Part shown: positions 8,943 through 17,582 of the stretch, in pieces
Layout of the letters: the number at the start of each line of letters is the position of its first letter
Numbering within the stretch: the stretch's first letter is position 1
The notes under the pieces: generated by a model
Databases searched by the model: none
The model's input: only the letters and a program-made list of their open reading frames with translations
What the model was told of the DNA's origin: nothing
NCBI RefSeq assembly: GCF_001280425.1
Contig: NZ_LIUF01000004.1
Coordinates: 414,076 to 478,075 of the forward strand
Origin: Haloarcula rubripromontorii
GTDB lineage: Archaea > Halobacteriota > Halobacteria > Halobacteriales > Haloarculaceae
DNA length: 64,000 bases
Reading direction: 5' to 3'
Program-made: the position numbers and the translations under genes

Positions 8943-9197
8943 TATTGCTGTGTTCGTTCTCAGCCCGGGACCTCCCGAGAAGGTGTTCGGGAGTGAATCG
9001 CTGCTGTCAGTCAGCAGGTGGAGACCGGGCAAGCGTTCGATATCCGTCTCAAACCCAGCGGGTATAGTGGGTGATGTGGAATAGTCCAACCGTTGAAATA
9101 CCATCGGCTATTCGTCCAGCGAGCAACCACAATCGGTCGACGATTCAACAACATATCGGGCGGAGGGCCAAGGGACCGAAAGTTTTTGTCCTGACCC

Positions 9198-9260
9198 ATG
9201 CTTGGTCTACACAACCACACCGGGAGGCATGGGCCTCCCGTTCGGGAAACTGCACTATGA
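9198..9260 (+). CDS. Candidate 20-residue leader ORF upstream of trpE
   Basis: ATG at 9198 opens 20 codons ([10 protein letters not shown]...) ending in TGA at 9258-9260. That stop overlaps the trpE start as ATGA, the same coupling used between trpE and trpG. The ORF contains the perfect hairpin at 9221-9240. It has no Trp codon, so classical tryptophan-codon attenuation is not indicated. Whether it is translated is unknown; there is a weak TATA-like element (CATATCG, centred near 9155). Confidence 0.4.
   Translation: MLGLHNHTGRHGPPVRETAL
9221..9240 (+). promoter_or_regulatory. Perfect 8-bp stem-loop in trpE leader
   Basis: CGGGAGGC-ATGG-GCCTCCCG forms a perfect 8-bp stem with a four-base loop, ending 16 bp before the trpE start. 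It could act as an operator, as an RNA hairpin controlling trpE translation, or as a regulator-binding element. Confidence 0.6.
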
Positions 9261-10768
9261 CTGATATCCGGTTCAGCACCGACAGAGAATCGTTCCTCGA
9301 AACTGCAGAACGGGCCCCCAACGGCGCTCGCGTGCCGGTCGAAGCGCGCCTCACAGTCACCGATCCGTTCGAGGCGTATCGCCGCGCCCGCGACGGGACC
9401 ACAGACGGGTTCTATCTCGAGACGACCGGCGGGCAGTCCGGCTGGGGGTACTTCGGCGTCGATCCGGTCGAGCAAATCGAGGTCTCCGCAGGGGCAACGG
9501 CAGCACAGGACAGCGGCAGTCCAAGCATCGCCGCCATCGACGAGCTACTCGACCGCGAACACCTAGAGCGAGGCGACTGTACGGTTCCATATCCATGCGG
9601 CGCGTTCGGCTGGCTGTCGTACGACGTCGCACGGGAGCTCGAAGATATCCCGGAGACGACTGTAACAGACGGTCTCCCACGGCTCCAGCTGGGCGTGTTC
9701 GAGTGTGTCGCCGCGTGGGAGGAACCACACGACGGAGAGGTCGAACTGTACGTGACGGCCTGTCCCGTCGTCGACGAGTCGCCCGAGACGGCGTACGAGC
9801 GTGGCCGCGAGATGGTCCGCGAACTGGCCGAGGACGCCGTCCACGGTGACCGGCACGTCCAGTTCCAACCGACTGCTGCAAGTCAGGCCACGTTCGAGAG
9901 CGAGTGCGGCGAAGCGGCGTTTGCAGACCGCGTCCGGCAGATAAAGCAGTACGTCAGGGACGGCGACACGTTCCAGACGAACGTCTCGCACCGGCTGACT
10001 GCCCCGGCGGCCGTCCACCCGGTCGATACATTTGACGCGGTCCGCCGGGTGAATCCGGCCCCGTACTCGGCCCTGCTTGAGTTCCCCGGCGTCGACCTCG
10101 TCAGCGCCAGCCCGGAGCTGTTGCTGGACGTCGACGGCGACCGGCTGCTCACGGAGCCGATTGCCGGGACGCGCCCGCGAGGCGCGACACCGACTGAAGA
10201 CGCGGAACTCGAGGCGGACCTTTGCAGTGACGAGAAAGAGCGGGCCGAGCACGCGATGCTGGTCGACCTCGAACGCAACGACCTCGGGAAGGTCAGCGAG
10301 TACGGAACTGTCGATGTCGCCGAGTACCGCCGCGTCGACCGCTATTCGGAGGTGATGCACCTCGTTTCTCTCATCGAAGGGGAACTGCGCGACGGCGTAA
10401 GTATCGCCGACGCGGTCGCTGCGGTGTTCCCCGGCGGAACCATCACCGGCGCGCCGAAGCCGCGAACGATGGAGATTATCGATGCGGTGGAACAGACCCG
10501 ACGGGGGCCATACACCGGCAGTATTGGGGTGTTCGGCTTCGACGACCGCGCGACACTGAACATCACGATCAGGACACTGGTCCAGTACGACGGCGAGTAC
10601 CGGCTCCGCGTCGGGAGCGGTATCGTCCACGACTCGGAGCCGGAGGCTGAGTATCAGGAAACGCTGGACAAGGCTCGGGCGCTCGTCACCGCCGTCGACG
10701 AGGCGCTGGGCGAACAGGGGTCGTTCGCAGTTGAGTCCGGAACTGAACCGATGGAGAAGATGCGATGA
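9257..10768 (+). CDS. trpE: Anthranilate synthase component I
   Basis: The 503-residue product belongs to the chorismate-binding family. Signature regions are [47 protein letters not shown] and the C-terminal [13 protein letters not shown](x)EYQET. The PIAGT motif has Ala where aminodeoxychorismate synthases (PabB) have the catalytic Lys. This favours anthranilate synthase, which converts chorismate plus glutamine to anthranilate in tryptophan synthesis. I chose ATG 9257 because the frame upstream has no homology and the position is coupled to the leader ORF. It overlaps trpG by 4 bp. The other trp genes are not nearby. Confidence 0.9.
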   Translation: MTDIRFSTDRESFLETAERAPNGARVPVEARLTVTDPFEAYRRARDGTTDGFYLETTGGQSGWGYFGVDPVEQIEVSAGATAAQDSGSPSIAAIDELLDREHLERGDCTVPYPCGAFGWLSYDVARELEDIPETTVTDGLPRLQLGVFECVAAWEEPHDGEVELYVTACPVVDESPETAYERGREMVRELAEDAVHGDRHVQFQPTAASQATFESECGEAAFADRVRQIKQYVRDGDTFQTNVSHRLTAPAAVHPVDTFDAVRRVNPAPYSALLEFPGVDLVSASPELLLDVDGDRLLTEPIAGTRPRGATPTEDAELEADLCSDEKERAEHAMLVDLERNDLGKVSEYGTVDVAEYRRVDRYSEVMHLVSLIEGELRDGVSIADAVAAVFPGGTITGAPKPRTMEIIDAVEQTRRGPYTGSIGVFGFDDRATLNITIRTLVQYDGEYRLRVGSGIVHDSEPEAEYQETLDKARALVTAVDEALGEQGSFAVESGTEPMEKMR

Positions 10769-11337
10769 TACTCATCATAGATAACTACGACTCGTTCGCC
10801 TATAATCTGGTCCAGTACGTCGGTGAGTTCGACGAGGTGACCGTTCGCCGGAACGACGCTATCGACGTGGACGGCATTCGCGAACTCGACCCGGACGGCA
10901 TCGTCGTCTCTCCTGGCCCCGGGACGCCGGCGGATGCTGGCGTGTCAATTGACGTTTTCGCTGAGACAGAGTACCCGGCCCTGGGCGTTTGTCTGGGCCA
11001 TCAGGCGCTCTGTGCGGCCCACGGAACCCCCGTCGGCCATGCACCGAGTGTGGTCCACGGGAAGCCCTCCGAAGTCCGCCACGACGGGACGGCGCTGTAC
11101 GACGGGGTCGACGACCCGTTCGAAGTCGGGCGGTATCACTCGCTGGCCGTCGAAGCCGCAACGCTGCCGGATGAACTGGAGGAAACGGCACACACCAACG
11201 ACGAGCAAGGCATTGTGATGGGTGTCCAGCACACCGAGAAGCCACACATCGGCGTTCAGTTCCACCCGGAAAGTATCCTCACCGACGCGGGGAAACAGCT
11301 GGTGGAGAACTTCTGTACCGGGATCGCTGAGGCCTGA
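10765..11337 (+). CDS. trpG: Anthranilate synthase component II (glutamine amidotransferase)
   Basis: The 190-residue class I glutamine amidotransferase starts with the [14 protein letters not shown] motif. Its nucleophile is Cys76 in GVCLGHQ and its His/Glu pair lies in FHPES (H167, E169). SPGPGTP forms the glutamine/oxyanion loop. It supplies ammonia to the TrpE subunit. The start codon overlaps the trpE stop (ATGA), ensuring coupled expression. PabA proteins look the same, so the assignment rests on the TrpE partner. Confidence 0.92.
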   Translation: MILIIDNYDSFAYNLVQYVGEFDEVTVRRNDAIDVDGIRELDPDGIVVSPGPGTPADAGVSIDVFAETEYPALGVCLGHQALCAAHGTPVGHAPSVVHGKPSEVRHDGTALYDGVDDPFEVGRYHSLAVEAATLPDELEETAHTNDEQGIVMGVQHTEKPHIGVQFHPESILTDAGKQLVENFCTGIAEA

Positions 11338-11357
11338 CCACACAGCACGAGCCGGGC

Positions 11358-13214
11358 CTACTTCTCTTCGGGTGGGTCCACGTCGTGATGGGTCTGAATG
11401 TCAGGCAGTTTCCTGACGGCACGCCTGATGAGTGACGTGTGGCCACGCTCGTCCCGAAGCCAGGTGACGGTCAGCCCACCGGCCGCCACGAGCGAAATGA
11501 CGGCGAACGGACCGCCAGTCAGAACAGCCAGCGCCTGTAAGGTCTCAGCGCCACCGAGAAGCAACACCGAAACGGCGACCGCACCCTGAAAAACACCCCA
11601 GAAGACGATATGCGTCGTTGACGGTGCCACGCCCCGTCGCGTCGCCAGCACTGAGACGACGAGTGTCGAGGTGTCCGCTGATGTGGCCATGAACACGATG
11701 ATGAGCGCGAGAAACAGGAATAGCAGGAGCAGACCCAGCGGCAGCGACGACAACAGCGGGAATCCAGCGACGGCCTCTGAACCCCCGCGCTGTGCGATAG
11801 CGGCGAGAATATCGGCCCGACCCGTTTGCTGGATGAACAGGGATGTGCCACCGAGCAGCAGGAACCAGACCATCGTCGCCGCCGAGGTCGCGACGACGCT
11901 CGTGAACACGACAGTCCTGACCCGGCGACCGCGGGAGAGTGCGGCCACGAACAGGCCCGCGAACGGAGCCCAGGAGAACCACCACGACCAGTTCCAGACG
12001 GTCCACTCCGCGACCCACGCCCCACCCGTGTGGAGACTCAACGGAACGAACTCCACAATGTAGGTGCCGAAGGCCCGTGTCCCCTGTTGGAGAACGAACG
12101 ACCGTGGACCCACAGCGACGATGAGGAGCGTGAACAGACCGAACAAGACAACGTTGAGGCCGGCAATCCGACGGATGCCGCGGTGAATCCCGGTCGCACT
12201 GGAGACGACGAATATCAGCGTCAGTCCGCCGACGAACAGGACCGGTCCGACCTCGCCGGCCGCCACACCCCACTGGTAATTGATGCCAGCGAGGAACTGC
12301 TCGCTCACGAGTGCGACGGAGGTGGCGATGCCGCCGATAGTGGCAAAGACGGCCAGCGTATCGACCAGTTTGGTCCAGGCCGAATCCAGTCCGTCAGTTC
12401 CCAGCACCGGTGCCAAGACCGTCGAGACCCGAAGCGGTGCGCCTCGCGTGAACGCGAAGTACGCTATCGGAACGCCGATGACGGCGTACGCGCTCCAGGC
12501 CGAGACGCCCCAGTGAAAGAGAGTGTACACCAGCGCACCGTTGATAGCGGCCTGCGACCCGGCGGCGGCCCCGATGTACGGCGGCGGTTGGTTGAAGTGA
12601 AACAGTGCCTCCGTCGGTCCCCAGAACACAAGTCCGGCCGCGATGCCGGCGGTAAACACGAGCGTGAAATAGGTCGGATAGGTGTAACTGGGCTCCGTCT
12701 CCGGACCGCCGAGCTTGATGTCGCCCCAGGGTCCCAACAGCAGGACCAAGCAGTAACAGACGGAGAGAAAGACGGCGGCGAGAAACAGTGGACCGCCACC
12801 GCGAAGGACTGTGGCCGCAGCAGCATCAACAGCACCTGTCGTCCGTGCGGGGAATGCGACCTGAAGCCCGAAGAACGCGGCGAACACGAGCACCGGGAAC
12901 GCGAGGATGGCCGGTTCGTGCTGGGTGAGGAATCCCCGGACAGCCTGCCGGACATCGGTCTGTCGGACACGCAGGAAAACATCGGCTGCGGCTGGTGCGG
13001 TCGTGTCTTCGGAGTACGGGAGCAGCGCTATGTAGCACAGCCCCGAGGTGAAAAACACGAGGGCGACGGTCAACCAGACCGGGCCAGTCACGGCTTCGCC
13101 GACGAGCGTCGGAAAAAAGAACCCCGCAAGTACGAGCGCCCCGGACGCGGCACACAGTGGGATCAGTAGCCGGCCGACGATCTCCGCAATGCCACTTGCG
13201 TCCGAGGTGGCCAT
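11358..13214 (-). CDS. BCCT family (betaine/carnitine/choline-type) transporter
   Basis: The 618-residue membrane protein has the BCCT signature in WTVWNWSWWFSWAPFAGLFV followed by SRGRRVRTV, and the earlier GLVFWGPTEALFHF motif. This secondary transporter family imports quaternary amines such as glycine betaine, a compatible solute, usually with Na+. The N-terminal 110-120 residues, predicted as two or three extra helices, go beyond the usual core. A TATA-like element about 28 bp upstream supports ATG 13214. Regulation by osmolarity is known for family members but not visible here. The gene converges on trpG. Confidence 0.92.
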   Translation of the reverse strand: MATSDASGIAEIVGRLLIPLCAASGALVLAGFFFPTLVGEAVTGPVWLTVALVFFTSGLCYIALLPYSEDTTAPAAADVFLRVRQTDVRQAVRGFLTQHEPAILAFPVLVFAAFFGLQVAFPARTTGAVDAAAATVLRGGGPLFLAAVFLSVCYCLVLLLGPWGDIKLGGPETEPSYTYPTYFTLVFTAGIAAGLVFWGPTEALFHFNQPPPYIGAAAGSQAAINGALVYTLFHWGVSAWSAYAVIGVPIAYFAFTRGAPLRVSTVLAPVLGTDGLDSAWTKLVDTLAVFATIGGIATSVALVSEQFLAGINYQWGVAAGEVGPVLFVGGLTLIFVVSSATGIHRGIRRIAGLNVVLFGLFTLLIVAVGPRSFVLQQGTRAFGTYIVEFVPLSLHTGGAWVAEWTVWNWSWWFSWAPFAGLFVAALSRGRRVRTVVFTSVVATSAATMVWFLLLGGTSLFIQQTGRADILAAIAQRGGSEAVAGFPLLSSLPLGLLLLFLFLALIIVFMATSADTSTLVVSVLATRRGVAPSTTHIVFWGVFQGAVAVSVLLLGGAETLQALAVLTGGPFAVISLVAAGGLTVTWLRDERGHTSLIRRAVRKLPDIQTHHDVDPPEEK

Positions 13215-13237
13215 GCCTCGATATTCGGTATCGAAAA

Positions 13238-13247
13238 CATATATTAT
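13238..13247 (-). promoter_or_regulatory. TATA box of BCCT gene
   Basis: An AT-only core, ACATATATTA on the plus strand, is centred about 28 bp upstream of the start at 13214 in an otherwise GC-rich context. Confidence 0.6.
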
Positions 13248-13303
13248 TATCCCAGAATGCCATCGAAACGGTCGAGACTATCGTCGCTGGAGTGGTGGCC
13301 GGG

Positions 13304-14548
13304 TCACTCGGAGTTGGCAGGGTCGCTGTCGTCGGTCCCGATGCCGGTCAGCAACGATTCCGTTGACCCGCGGCCAAGCACCGACTGGCCAAGAAGCCGC
13401 CCGCCGATGGAACGGGGATTGATAACCTCGTCCGCGCCGACTGCGCGGAACTTTTCGACGTGCTTTTGATCGGTCGCCGCCGCGACTGTGCGGATGTTCG
13501 GATTGACGTTCTTCGTCGCGATGACGGCCAGTACATCGCGTGCGTCGTCGTTGCTCCCCACCACAACACCGCTTGCAGTTCCGACGCGTGCGTCCTTGAG
13601 AACCGCCTCATCGGTAGGATCGCCGGTGAGCAGGTTCACGCCTTCGCCCTGCAGCGACGCGACCGTTTCCTCGTCGGGCGTAACGACCACGACCTCGGTT
13701 TCGTCGCCCAGTTCCTTGAGCAGCGATGCCGTAACGTCTCCGTACCCGAGAACCACGACGTGGTCCTCAAGGAGTGTGAGTTCTGATGCAGTCATGACTC
13801 CGAACGCTGTCGCCATTCTTGATTCGATAGCTGGCCCGATGAGCGCGCCCACGGCGACGGTGAACGCGCCGGTCCCGAACAGAATGATCGAGAGCGAGAA
13901 CCACCGTGCCTCCGCCGTCACGGGGGTGATGTCGCCGTAGCCGACCGTCGCGATAGTGACGATGACGTAGTACACGGCATCACCCCAACTGTCGAGTTCG
14001 AGAAACTGGCCCCGTAGCCCGTAGGCACCCACAGTTCCGTAGAGAATGACCCCGAAAATCGCTGACAGCGACGCAATCTGAATCGGCGAGAGGTCGAGCG
14101 ACTGATCGAACCGGTGTCGGTTCCGGACTAACAGCGGGTACGTGACCAGCGTCATCACCAGCAGGGGGATATCCGTGGGCTGAAACGTGGCAAGCGGCAA
14201 GAGTACCAGCCCGAGAAACACGACAGTCGCCACACGCCAGGCGAGCCGTTTTCGCCGCTGGAGTCCGACTGTCAGGATGCCGAGTACGAACGCGAACAAC
14301 ACACCGCCGAACCGGACGACGGGTAACGGAAGGTCGACCACTGTGGTCAGAGGTCCATTGATTGCAAGCGACGCCTGGCTGAGATTCGAAAGACCGGTCA
14401 CGAACGCCAGGAGCGCAACCACGCCGGTCAAGACGACCGTCGGCTTCGCACCGGATAACTCGTCCCATTCGACGAACGGAACCCTGTCGGCCGGATAGAA
14501 CACGTCTTCAAGTGTCCGGTCCGACGGGTCTTCTGGGACGTTATCCAT
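13304..14548 (-). CDS. Two-pore-helix potassium channel with RCK/TrkA-N domain
   Basis: The 414-residue protein has N-terminal membrane helices (about residues 36-145), then a K+ channel module with the selectivity filter TVGYGD at 201-206 flanked by two helices. A Rossmann RCK domain starts near 262 (VVVLGYGDVTASLL). A DARVGTASGVVVGSNDD segment and an INPRSIGG near the end are typical of TrkA-N domains. Kch-like channels of this type gate K+ by nucleotide or Ca2+ binding to the RCK. The four extra helices upstream of the pore are longer than in MthK. I chose ATG 14548; the frame continues upstream without hydrophobic or conserved sequence. Confidence 0.92.
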   Translation of the reverse strand: MDNVPEDPSDRTLEDVFYPADRVPFVEWDELSGAKPTVVLTGVVALLAFVTGLSNLSQASLAINGPLTTVVDLPLPVVRFGGVLFAFVLGILTVGLQRRKRLAWRVATVVFLGLVLLPLATFQPTDIPLLVMTLVTYPLLVRNRHRFDQSLDLSPIQIASLSAIFGVILYGTVGAYGLRGQFLELDSWGDAVYYVIVTIATVGYGDITPVTAEARWFSLSIILFGTGAFTVAVGALIGPAIESRMATAFGVMTASELTLLEDHVVVLGYGDVTASLLKELGDETEVVVVTPDEETVASLQGEGVNLLTGDPTDEAVLKDARVGTASGVVVGSNDDARDVLAVIATKNVNPNIRTVAAATDQKHVEKFRAVGADEVINPRSIGGRLLGQSVLGRGSTESLLTGIGTDDSDPANSE

Positions 14549-14677
14549 TGTCACAGTGTTCTCGGAGTCGACATAAAAAACACGCGGCGATCGGACACCG
14601 AACTCAAGACAGAGGGCTCCGTACGATGTCGTCAATGCGTCGATTGTACGGTCCCAGATGTCGCTGTTCGTCAGGGG

Positions 14678-14686
14678 TATATAAAT
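14678..14686 (+). promoter_or_regulatory. TATA box of half-size EamA gene
   Basis: TATATAAAT lies about 39 bp before ATG 14721. An in-frame TTG at 14691 is only 9 bp from the centre and would precede transcription start, so 14721 is favoured. Confidence 0.65.
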
Positions 14687-14720
14687 CGAGTTGGAACCGA
14701 CGTACGCGGAGGTCGGACAG

Positions 14721-15131
14721 ATGAACGCCGCCGTCCTGTTCGGACTGGGGACGATGATAGCCTGGGGGTTCTGGATCGCGTTTGGCAACGTCGCGTCGAG
14801 CACAATGGACCCTGAAACCGCGGCGTTTGTCTCCTATGCAGCCGCGACAGTCGTCACTGGCATCTACGTCGCGGTCTCTGACGCGTCGCTCGTCGTCACG
14901 AACCGGGGGCTGTTGTTCGCGGGCGCGGCCGGTGTCGCGGCAGCCGTCGGCGTGGTTTCGACCTTCGTCGGCGTAACTGTGGGATCGACATCGGTGGTCT
15001 CTACCATCGGCGGGATGTACTTCATCACTGCCGCAGTCATCGGCGTCATCGCCTTCGGCGAGTCGATGACCCTGACGAAAGCCGCGGGCATCGGGCTGGC
15101 GCTGACCGCGATTGTCATCATCAATCAATGA
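14721..15131 (+). CDS. Half-size EamA-like membrane protein
   Basis: The 136-residue protein has four to five predicted helices and corresponds to a single EamA repeat. It begins with AAVLFGLGTMIAWGFWIAFGN and ends with ALTAIVIINQ. Single-repeat DMT proteins (SMR/EamA-like) function as dimers, so this may be a homodimeric small-metabolite or cation exporter. Specificity is unknown. The TATA box at 14678-14686 supports the chosen start. It is divergent from the K+ channel gene, whose start lies 172 bp away, and is followed by RidA after 90 bp. Confidence 0.85.
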   Translation: MNAAVLFGLGTMIAWGFWIAFGNVASSTMDPETAAFVSYAAATVVTGIYVAVSDASLVVTNRGLLFAGAAGVAAAVGVVSTFVGVTVGSTSVVSTIGGMYFITAAVIGVIAFGESMTLTKAAGIGLALTAIVIINQ

Positions 15132-15191
15132 CTGGACACAACTGGTAAGCGCCCGAGAACGTTGTGTGAGCGTGACCCACAACGGCCGGGA

Positions 15192-15198
15192 TTTATAC
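15192..15198 (+). promoter_or_regulatory. TATA box of second ridA
   Basis: TTTATAC is centred 27 bp before ATG 15222, fitting a leaderless transcript and the internal start. Confidence 0.6.
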
Positions 15199-15221
15199 AA
15201 CGAGGGCAGGTTTGTCCGGGT

Positions 15222-15602
15222 ATGAAGCGCACAATCAGCACCGACGACGCACCGGCCGCGGTCGGCGCGTACAGTCAGGCCACGTCGAACGGCACCCTCC
15301 TCATCACTGCCGGACAGCTCCCGCTAACGACAGACGGTGAACTGCTCGACGACGAACCAGTCGGCGACCAAACCCGGCAGTGTCTCCACAACGTCGAGGC
15401 GATTCTGGAGTCGGACGGGCTCTCGCTCGACAATGTACTCAAGACCACCGTCTACCTCGACGACATCGACGACTTCGACGCGTTCAACGAGGCCTACAGC
15501 GAGTTCTTCGAATCGGAGCCACCAGCGCGGAGCGCCGTCGGCGTGGGTGCGGTCCCGAAGGGTGCAGCGGTCGAAATTGAAGCTATCGCCACCACCGACT
15601 AG
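15222..15602 (+). CDS. ridA: RidA family enamine/imine deaminase (housekeeping-like copy)
   Basis: The 126-residue protein is a full-length RidA: VGAYSQATSNG, LITAGQLPL, LDNVLKTTVYLDDIDDFDAFNEAY, and PPARSAVGVGAVPKGAAVEIEAIA with the conserved Arg. It has its own promoter and no pathway genes beside it. This suggests the general protective role against 2-aminoacrylate-type intermediates, in contrast to the operon-embedded paralogue at 2784. I placed the start at ATG 15222 from family length and the TATA box 27 bp upstream. Confidence 0.93.
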   Translation: MKRTISTDDAPAAVGAYSQATSNGTLLITAGQLPLTTDGELLDDEPVGDQTRQCLHNVEAILESDGLSLDNVLKTTVYLDDIDDFDAFNEAYSEFFESEPPARSAVGVGAVPKGAAVEIEAIATTD

Positions 15603-15623
15603 CGACGGCGGCCGCTCCGTATC

Positions 15624-15893
15624 TTACCGTAGCTCCATCTGTTCGGCCCGCTCAGCAGCCAGCGCAGTCAATTCGTCGACACTGCTGTCCGAGCGGTCCG
15701 CAAGGACGCGGAGCAACATCCCGAGCTGTATGGCCGCTGCCTCACGGAGTTCCGCGGCCTCCTCGGTGTCGTTACCGAAGTAGTACTCGTGGCGGCCGTC
15801 CTCGTGGATGATACCTGTGTACACCGAGCGCAGGTCAGCCTCGGTTATCGCGGCCGACGCTTCCGTCTTGACTTCCTCGAATCGCGGGTTCAT
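15624..15893 (-). CDS. Conserved-type haloarchaeal hypothetical protein
   Basis: The 89-residue, acidic, mostly helical protein has no recognised motif. It contains YTGIIHEDGRHEYYFGND followed by an Ala/Leu-rich helix (AAIQLGMLLRVLADRSD). Composition matches neighbouring genes, and it sits convergent to ridA with 21 bp between stops. It may be a small cytosolic regulator or a partner of unknown role. Nothing in the sequence assigns a function. Confidence 0.65.
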   Translation of the reverse strand: MNPRFEEVKTEASAAITEADLRSVYTGIIHEDGRHEYYFGNDTEEAAELREAAAIQLGMLLRVLADRSDSSVDELTALAAERAEQMELR

Positions 15894-16028
15894 CGTTTGG
15901 GTGAACGTCCCGCTGCCTCATTGTTTCGACGGAACAGTTCTGTCAGTGCCGTCCCACCAGTCCCCCAGCGAGTGATACGTTGTGGAGGCGGTCGACCGCG
16001 GCCGTACCTGGGGACGTCTCGGCCGGGG

Positions 16029-16036
16029 TTTTTAAT
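16029..16036 (+). promoter_or_regulatory. TATA box of nuoF-like/fdh operon
   Basis: TTTTTAAT is centred about 26 bp before ATG 16059. This supports the internal ATG as a leaderless start for the two-gene operon. Confidence 0.6.
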
Positions 16037-16058
16037 CGTTCAGTACGACGCACAGAGT

Positions 16059-17582
16059 ATGACACAGGAAACCACGGCCCTCGCTCATTCGACCGTCGTC
16101 CGCGTGTCGACGGAGCGCCAGTCACAGAGCGGGAACCGGGTTCGCTCCGCGGCGCGGGCAGCGGCGGACTCGGTCCCGGTCGTCAGGACGGGGCCGACGG
16201 GCATCACAGCGGCCACACCGCTGGTGATGTTTACGAGTGGCGGGCAGACAGCCTTCTACGGCGACCCGTCACCGGCGACCGTCCGTGACCTCGTCGATGA
16301 ACTGGAAGCGGGAACAGTACCGACGGCTGCCGCAGACGCGGTCACCGAACACGACCCTGAAACGGCGTCGCTTCCCGTCCCGGAGCGCGGCCCACTTTCG
16401 GTCGGCCGCCGTGACGTGCTCGGTCCCTGCGGCTGGGTCGCCCCAATGGAACCGGCCGACTGGGCGTTCGTCTCGACTGAGCAGCCCGCCGACGCTGCAG
16501 CAGGAGCCGGGCTGCTGGGCCGGGGCCGCGGGGACGCCGCCGCTGATGAACCGATAGCAGAGGCATGGGAAACAGCCAGCACAACCGACGGTGACCCGGT
16601 GGTCGTCTGCAACGCCAACGACGCCAGCGGCCTCTCGACGGGCGATGACACCCTCCTCTCTGGCGCACCGATGGCGGTACTGGACGGGATTGCAGTGGTC
16701 GCCAAGCACGTCGACGCCGACGACGCTGTCATCTACGTGAACGAGTCCCAGACGGCCGTGCAGGCGTACCTCAGAGAGGCTATCGACGCGGCCGCCGACA
16801 TGCTGCCCGTCGTTCCGCAACTGGTAGCCGGCCCGGACGAGTACCGGGCCGGCGAACCGACGGCGGCGCTCGAAGCGCTGGAAGGGGCCGACCGCATCGA
16901 GCCGCGGCTCCAGCCACCATCGCCAGCTAAACGGGGGCTGTACGGCCGCCCGACAGTCATCCATACCCCACGGACGTTCGCGCAGGTCCAGCGGGCCGTC
17001 GCCGACCCCGGAAGCCTCGACGCCGACGCCGCGGACCCCGGGACGCGAATTGTCACTGTCACCGGCGACGTGGCCGCACCGGCAACGGTCGAACTCGGGT
17101 CCAGCGCCAGCCTGGCGGCGGCCTGCGAGGCCGTCGAAATGGATGGCTCGTTCAAGATGGCCTGTGTCGGCGGCGTCCTCGGCGGCATCACGCGAAGTCT
17201 CGGTGTCGCGCCGACCGCCCAGTCGCTCCGGGCGGCCGGGCTCGGGACCGACGGCGTCGTCGAACTGTTCGACGGCGACCGCTGTGCCGTCGAGACGGTC
17301 GGGAAACGGGCTCGGTTTGCCTCCGAGGAGAACAGCGGCCGGTGCGTTCCCGGGCGCGAAGGGACGAAACAGCTCACCGAACTGCTGCGTGACGTCTACG
17401 ACGGCTCCTTCGAGACGGAGAAGATACGCGAACTCGCCCGCGTGATGCGCCGGTCGAGCAACTGCCAGGTCGGCGCGCACGCGCCGCGGCCGGTGACCAC
17501 GGCTATCGACGAGTTCGAACCTGAATTCCGCGCCCACACGAACGGCCGCTGTCCCAGCGGCACCTGTACGGAGAAACTATGA
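16059..17582 (+). CDS. NuoF/FdsB-like diaphorase subunit with degenerate cofactor motifs
   Basis: The 507-residue protein resembles the 51-kDa NADH-binding subunit of complex I and formate dehydrogenase beta (FdsB). VVVCNANDASG at 181-191 matches the NuoF VCNADEGEP motif, and the SLBB-like middle and helical C-terminal domain are present. The FMN motif GRGGAGFPxGxKW is degenerate (GRGRGDAAADEPIAEAW, 154-170). The [4Fe-4S] site SCGxCxPCR reads SGRCVPGR (426-433), so two of three clustered Cys are lost; C469 in NCQVG remains. C498 and C503 near the end form CPSGTC. It overlaps the fdh alpha gene by 4 bp. It may pass electrons by a modified route or be structural; no NuoE/FdsG gene is nearby. 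Confidence 0.85.
   Translation: MTQETTALAHSTVVRVSTERQSQSGNRVRSAARAAADSVPVVRTGPTGITAATPLVMFTSGGQTAFYGDPSPATVRDLVDELEAGTVPTAAADAVTEHDPETASLPVPERGPLSVGRRDVLGPCGWVAPMEPADWAFVSTEQPADAAAGAGLLGRGRGDAAADEPIAEAWETASTTDGDPVVVCNANDASGLSTGDDTLLSGAPMAVLDGIAVVAKHVDADDAVIYVNESQTAVQAYLREAIDAAADMLPVVPQLVAGPDEYRAGEPTAALEALEGADRIEPRLQPPSPAKRGLYGRPTVIHTPRTFAQVQRAVADPGSLDADAADPGTRIVTVTGDVAAPATVELGSSASLAAACEAVEMDGSFKMACVGGVLGGITRSLGVAPTAQSLRAAGLGTDGVVELFDGDRCAVETVGKRARFASEENSGRCVPGREGTKQLTELLRDVYDGSFETEKIRELARVMRRSSNCQVGAHAPRPVTTAIDEFEPEFRAHTNGRCPSGTCTEKL

Noticed and set aside
9563-10630. Minus-strand open frame of 355 codons
   Set aside because: Antisense to trpE, which is well supported by family motifs.
11826-13169. 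Long plus-strand open frame of 447 codons
   Set aside because: It lies antisense to the BCCT transporter gene; the product is rich in Arg, Glu and Gln repeats with no membrane or domain pattern, typical of a GC-rich shadow.
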